This document shows positions 6,753 to 9,200 of a stretch of 9,200 nucleotides of DNA, piece after piece. Within the stretch, counting starts at the first letter, position 1, and each line of letters opens with the position of its first letter. The stretch comes from Bacillota bacterium. Lineage in GTDB: Bacteria > Bacillota > Clostridia > Oscillospirales > Ruminococcaceae. Position numbers and translations under genes: made by a program. The notes beneath the pieces are model-generated. The model worked only from the letters and a program-made list of their open reading frames with translations. It was not told where the DNA came from and ran no database searches. The stretch is taken from positions 1 through 9,200 of the forward strand of contig JAEZDF010000069.1 of assembly GCA_023429685.1 (NCBI GenBank), read 5' to 3'.

Positions 6753-6853
6753 GCTTGTACAAGAGAAGAGGGATTTACCATACAGTGGATGCCTGTGCCG
6801 TTTGTAATATAGCGACTTCCAGAAGATTTTACGAGGATTTATTAGCGGCTTAG
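6749..6853 (+). pseudogene. Short frame resembling a truncated glyoxalase/VOC-family N-terminus
   Basis: A 34-codon frame begins with ATG overlapping the previous stop (ATGA) and ends at TAG 6851-6853. Its second half reads AVCNIATSRRFYEDLLA, close to the first strand and helix of VOC proteins (glyoxalase/bleomycin resistance/dioxygenase), where a 'v.DiekSrrFYedlLG' pattern is typical. A VOC domain needs about 110-130 residues, so this would be only the first sixth of one. No continuation is found in the 15 bases before the terminator hairpin. Ribosome binding is weak (an AGG about 10 bases upstream). Remnant of a deleted third gene is the likeliest reading; a genuine small protein or chance similarity is possible. 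Confidence 0.4.
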
Positions 6854-6867
6854 TTCTATAAAACAAG

Positions 6868-6913
6868 GATAAACGAACCCCCGAACGGTCAGCCGTTCGG
6901 GGGTTCGTTTATC
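6868..6913. terminator. Bidirectional rho-independent terminator with perfect 21-bp stem
   Basis: The left arm 6868-6888 and right arm 6893-6913 are perfect reverse complements around the loop TCAG (6889-6892). The base of the stem is A/T rich (GATAAACG / CGTTTATC) and the upper part G/C rich (ACCCCCGAACGG). The hairpin lies between two converging operons, 16 bases after the stop of the ABC ATPase gene read on its own strand. The arms end in T-rich stretches in both orientations; a further TTTT follows on the minus strand. Confidence 0.85.
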
Positions 6914-6928
6914 GTATCATTAAGCTAT

Positions 6929-7663
6929 TTAACGTTCCAAAGTTCTTTTTAAGAATTCCTTGGTGCGGTCGTTTTTGGGGTTTGTGAAGATCTCCTCGGG
7001 GGGAGCATCCTCCACGATAACACCCTTATCCATAAACAGCACGCGGTTTGCGACCTCTCTTGCAAAGTCCATCTCGTGGGTCACCACCATCATGGTTAGC
7101 CCGCTGCCTGCAAGGGTCTTCATGACCTTAAGCACCTCGCCCACCATCTCGGGGTCGAGCGCACTGGTTGGCTCGTCAAAAAGAAGCGCGTCCGGCTCCA
7201 TGGAAAGGGCGCGCGCTATCGCGACACGCTGCTTCTGCCCACCCGAAAGCTGGGCGGGGCGTGCGTTGATGTACTGCGACATCCCTACCAACTCTAGGTA
7301 CTTCATCGCGGTCTGTTCCGCTTCCTTCTTGTCGCGCTTTAACACCTTAATCTGCCCTACAGTGCAGTTATCCAGCGCTGTGAGGTTGTTAAACAGGTTA
7401 AACTGCTGAAACACCATACCAAGCTTGGTGCGGTACTCGGTGCGCGAAAGTCGGCTGGATAGCACGTTTTCGCCGTGGTAGGTAATCTCGCCGCCTGTGG
7501 GTTCCTCGAGCAGGTTGATGCAGCGCAACAGCGTGCTCTTGCCCGAGCCGCTCGAGCCGATGACACAGACAACCTCTCCCTTATGTACATCCAGGTTAAT
7601 ATCCTTGAGAACCACGTTCTCCCCAAACTTCTTTTCTAGGTGTTTTACCTCAATAACCTTCAT
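6929..7663 (-). CDS. Polar amino-acid ABC transporter ATPase (GlnQ/HisP type)
   Basis: This 244-residue cytoplasmic ATPase powers the adjacent importer. Walker A is GSSGSGKST (36-44), the Q-loop FQQFNLF (85-91), the ABC signature LSGGQKQRVAIARAL (139-153), Walker B ALLFDEPTSALDP (159-171) and the switch His196 in VVTHEM. The signature and FQQFNLFNNLTALDN are typical of the polar amino-acid (GlnQ-like) subfamily, and the length is normal for it. The permease stop and this ATG share a base (TGATG on the minus strand). A GTG one codon earlier, at 7666, is an alternative start also overlapping the stop. AAGGGGG stands eight bases before the ATG and five before the GTG, so I prefer ATG but not strongly. 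It is the last gene of the operon and the hairpin at 6868-6913 follows. Confidence 0.93.
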   Translation of the reverse strand: MKVIEVKHLEKKFGENVVLKDINLDVHKGEVVCVIGSSGSGKSTLLRCINLLEEPTGGEITYHGENVLSSRLSRTEYRTKLGMVFQQFNLFNNLTALDNCTVGQIKVLKRDKKEAEQTAMKYLELVGMSQYINARPAQLSGGQKQRVAIARALSMEPDALLFDEPTSALDPEMVGEVLKVMKTLAGSGLTMMVVTHEMDFAREVANRVLFMDKGVIVEDAPPEEIFTNPKNDRTKEFLKRTLER

Positions 7664-8460
7664 CACAACGTCCCCCTTACCTTAATCTCCTGCTCCGGCG
7701 TGGTTTGGGAGCCATGGATGGTATAGCTGTCTGCGCCGTCCATTTTGCGCTCCACAAAACGAAGGATGCGGGTAACCGTAAAGGTCATTATGAAATAGAT
7801 GATGCAGGTGATAAAGAATGTGGGAAAATACTGATACGTTGTGGTAGACACGGTCTTAGAGGCAAAGAACAGCTCGCTGACCGAGATAACGTTAAGCACC
7901 GAGGTGTCCTTAATATTGATAACAAACTCGTTCCCCGTGGCGGGCAGAATGTTGCGGATAACCTGCGGCATGACAATGCTGATCATGGTTTGAAAATGGT
8001 TCATACCGATGGAGTGGGCAGCCTCAAACTGCCCCTTATCCACCGACAGAATGCCACCGCGCACAATCTCTGCCATATACGCGCCGGTATTGATGGAGAC
8101 AATAATAATACCTGCTACAGTCGTATCTAGACGCACACCCGCAAAGGCCGCGCCGTAATAGATGACCATCGCCTGTACAATCATAGGTGTGCCGCGAAAA
8201 ACCTCTATGTATACCGAAAGCAGCGCATTCACCACACGCAGCAGTCCTCGTTTGAAGGAGGGGTCCCTTGGGCCAATCGGAATGGTGCGAATAACCCCGA
8301 CGATAAGCCCGAGAACCGAGCCGATGATGGTGCCGGTTATGGCGATAAGCAGGGTAATGCCCATGCCCCTGAGAAACAGCGGCCAGTACGTGGTCCAGAT
8401 TTGAGCGACCCAATCCCAGAACCCTTTTTCGACAACTGCAGTGGCTGCTGATAGTAGCAT
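7663..8460 (-). CDS. Polar amino-acid ABC transporter permease (HisM/GlnP type)
   Basis: The 265-residue membrane protein forms the channel of the importer. Hydrophobic segments lie at about 34-58, 93-107, 114-130 and 213-232, with a weaker one near 187-203. The family motif EVFRGTPMIVQ (86-96) and the cytoplasmic EAA loop EAAHSIGMNHFQTMISIVMPQ split at 146-155 and 156-166 (which docks on the ATPase) are both present. The KDTSVLNVISVSEL segment (184-197) is typical of this family. AAAGGAG nine bases before ATG supports the start. The gene begins 45 bases after the binding-protein stop and overlaps the ATPase start. Length and motifs are intact, and the exact amino-acid substrate cannot be told. 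Confidence 0.93.
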   Translation of the reverse strand: MLLSAATAVVEKGFWDWVAQIWTTYWPLFLRGMGITLLIAITGTIIGSVLGLIVGVIRTIPIGPRDPSFKRGLLRVVNALLSVYIEVFRGTPMIVQAMVIYYGAAFAGVRLDTTVAGIIIVSINTGAYMAEIVRGGILSVDKGQFEAAHSIGMNHFQTMISIVMPQVIRNILPATGNEFVINIKDTSVLNVISVSELFFASKTVSTTTYQYFPTFFITCIIYFIMTFTVTRILRFVERKMDGADSYTIHGSQTTPEQEIKVRGTL

Positions 8461-8505
8461 GATGAATGGCTCCTTTCCGTATTAAAAACGCGTATTATGT
8501 AATGA

Positions 8506-9200
8506 TTACTGCTCGCTGGGCTGGTTGATAATTGCCTTATCCATAATATCCTTGCGCTGTTCTTCTGTAATTCCTGCAAGAATTTTGTTGATCTGCGCGG
8601 TCAGGGGGCTGCCCTTTTTCAGACCTACCGCAATTGCAACATCGTCATCCGAAGCGACAAAACCGTCCTCAAACTCTACCATCGCAAAGTTTGCGTTGGC
8701 AGAAATTGCGGATACACCTTCGGGACGCTCGGATACATAGCCGTCGATGATGCCGGACTCGAGCGCAACACGCATCGCACCAAAATCGTCCATTGCTTCT
8801 AGCAGGTTTACGCCGTTAATCTGCTCGATAACGGTATAGTGGAAGGTGCCGAGCTGTGCTGTAATTTTTGCACCTGCAAAGTCCTGGATGCTCTTTGCGC
8901 CTTCAAACGCGCCGCCCTTTTTCACAACCATAACAAGGTCGGATTTATAGTAATTCTCGGAGAAATCGATGCTTTCCTTGCGCTCTGCGGTTGGGCTCAT
9001 GCCAGCGATAATCGCGTCGATGGTGCCGGACTGTACCGCTGTGGGCAGTCCGCCCCATTCGGTCTTTACAATAACCAGCTTCTTGCCGAGCTTTTCGGCG
9101 AGGATCTTTGCAATCTCTACATCGTAGCCGCCGGCATACCCGCCGCCTTCGATGGCAACCGCACCGTTGGAGTCGTCTACCTGTGTCCAGTTAAAGGGCG
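8506..9200 (-). CDS. Amino-acid ABC transporter substrate-binding protein (5' end outside window)
   Basis: An open frame runs from the right edge to TAA at 8506-8508 (230 complete codons). The N-terminus, with the expected lipoprotein signal, lies beyond 9200. The fragment opens at PFNWTQVDDSNGAV and contains GGYDVEIAKILAEKLGKKL. It continues with the family 3 solute-binding signature (AIIAGMSPTAERKESIDFS), then KITAQLGTFHY, GYVSERPEG and DDDVAIAVGL. This is a periplasmic-binding-protein type II fold that captures a polar amino acid outside the membrane and delivers it to the permease encoded just downstream. Glutamine, arginine/lysine and cystine binders all share these motifs, so the ligand is left open. 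The methionine at 9000 lies inside the conserved AGMSPTAER motif and is not the start. The operon promoter must lie beyond the window. Confidence 0.93.
   Translation of the reverse strand, partial: PFNWTQVDDSNGAVAIEGGGYAGGYDVEIAKILAEKLGKKLVIVKTEWGGLPTAVQSGTIDAIIAGMSPTAERKESIDFSENYYKSDLVMVVKKGGAFEGAKSIQDFAGAKITAQLGTFHYTVIEQINGVNLLEAMDDFGAMRVALESGIIDGYVSERPEGVSAISANANFAMVEFEDGFVASDDDVAIAVGLKKGSPLTAQINKILAGITEEQRKDIMDKAIINQPSEQ

Noticed and set aside
7705..8404. Plus-strand frames (7705-8130, 8162-8404) across the permease
   Set aside because: They lie antisense to an intact permease with all family motifs and have no features of their own.
8506..9000. Substrate-binding gene starting at the methionine at 9000
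   Set aside because: That methionine is inside the conserved AGMSPTAER motif and the frame continues with conserved family sequence to the window edge at 9200.

Overview
The window looks like chromosome of a low-to-moderate GC Gram-positive bacterium, most likely a Clostridia member (an Oscillospiraceae/Ruminococcaceae-type organism is my inference). The grounds are strong GGAGG-type ribosome binding sites before almost every gene, a very large secreted protein built of cadherin-like and bacterial Ig-like domains, a lipoprotein of the D,D-carboxypeptidase fold, and a DUF3795 protein. No rRNA, tRNA, CRISPR array, transposase or phage gene is visible.

Region 1 (1-3448, minus strand) is the 5' portion, 1149 codons, of a giant secreted surface protein. 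It has a signal peptide, an N-terminal region with an atrophied-Ig-like domain, five tandem cadherin-like beta-sandwich domains, and the start of an unrecognised C-terminal domain that runs off the left edge. Region 2 (3449-3900) is a divergent intergenic region with one extended -10 promoter facing each way and short direct repeats in the long leader of the surface protein. Region 3 (3901-6853, plus strand) is a probable operon. It holds a doubly anchored lipoprotein of the DacA/peptidase S11 fold whose three active-site motifs are all degenerate, then an AraC-family regulator, a DUF3795 cysteine-rich protein, an MmcQ/YjbR protein whose start overlaps the preceding stop, and a 34-codon reading frame that looks like the stump of a glyoxalase/VOC gene. 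Region 4 (6868-6913) is a perfect 21-bp-stem hairpin between converging operons, probably a bidirectional terminator. Region 5 (6929-9200, minus strand) is a polar amino-acid ABC importer operon in the order binding protein (5' end outside the window), permease, ATPase.

Functionally, the left half concerns the cell surface (a giant adhesin-like protein and, divergent from it, a wall-enzyme-like pseudoenzyme). The middle is a small regulator-led cassette of poorly characterised proteins, and the right end is ordinary nutrient uptake. The most unusual item is the S11-fold protein that appears to have lost SxxK, SxN and KTG at once while keeping its fold, C-terminal domain and membrane anchors. 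I see no clear sign of a wholly new multi-gene system.
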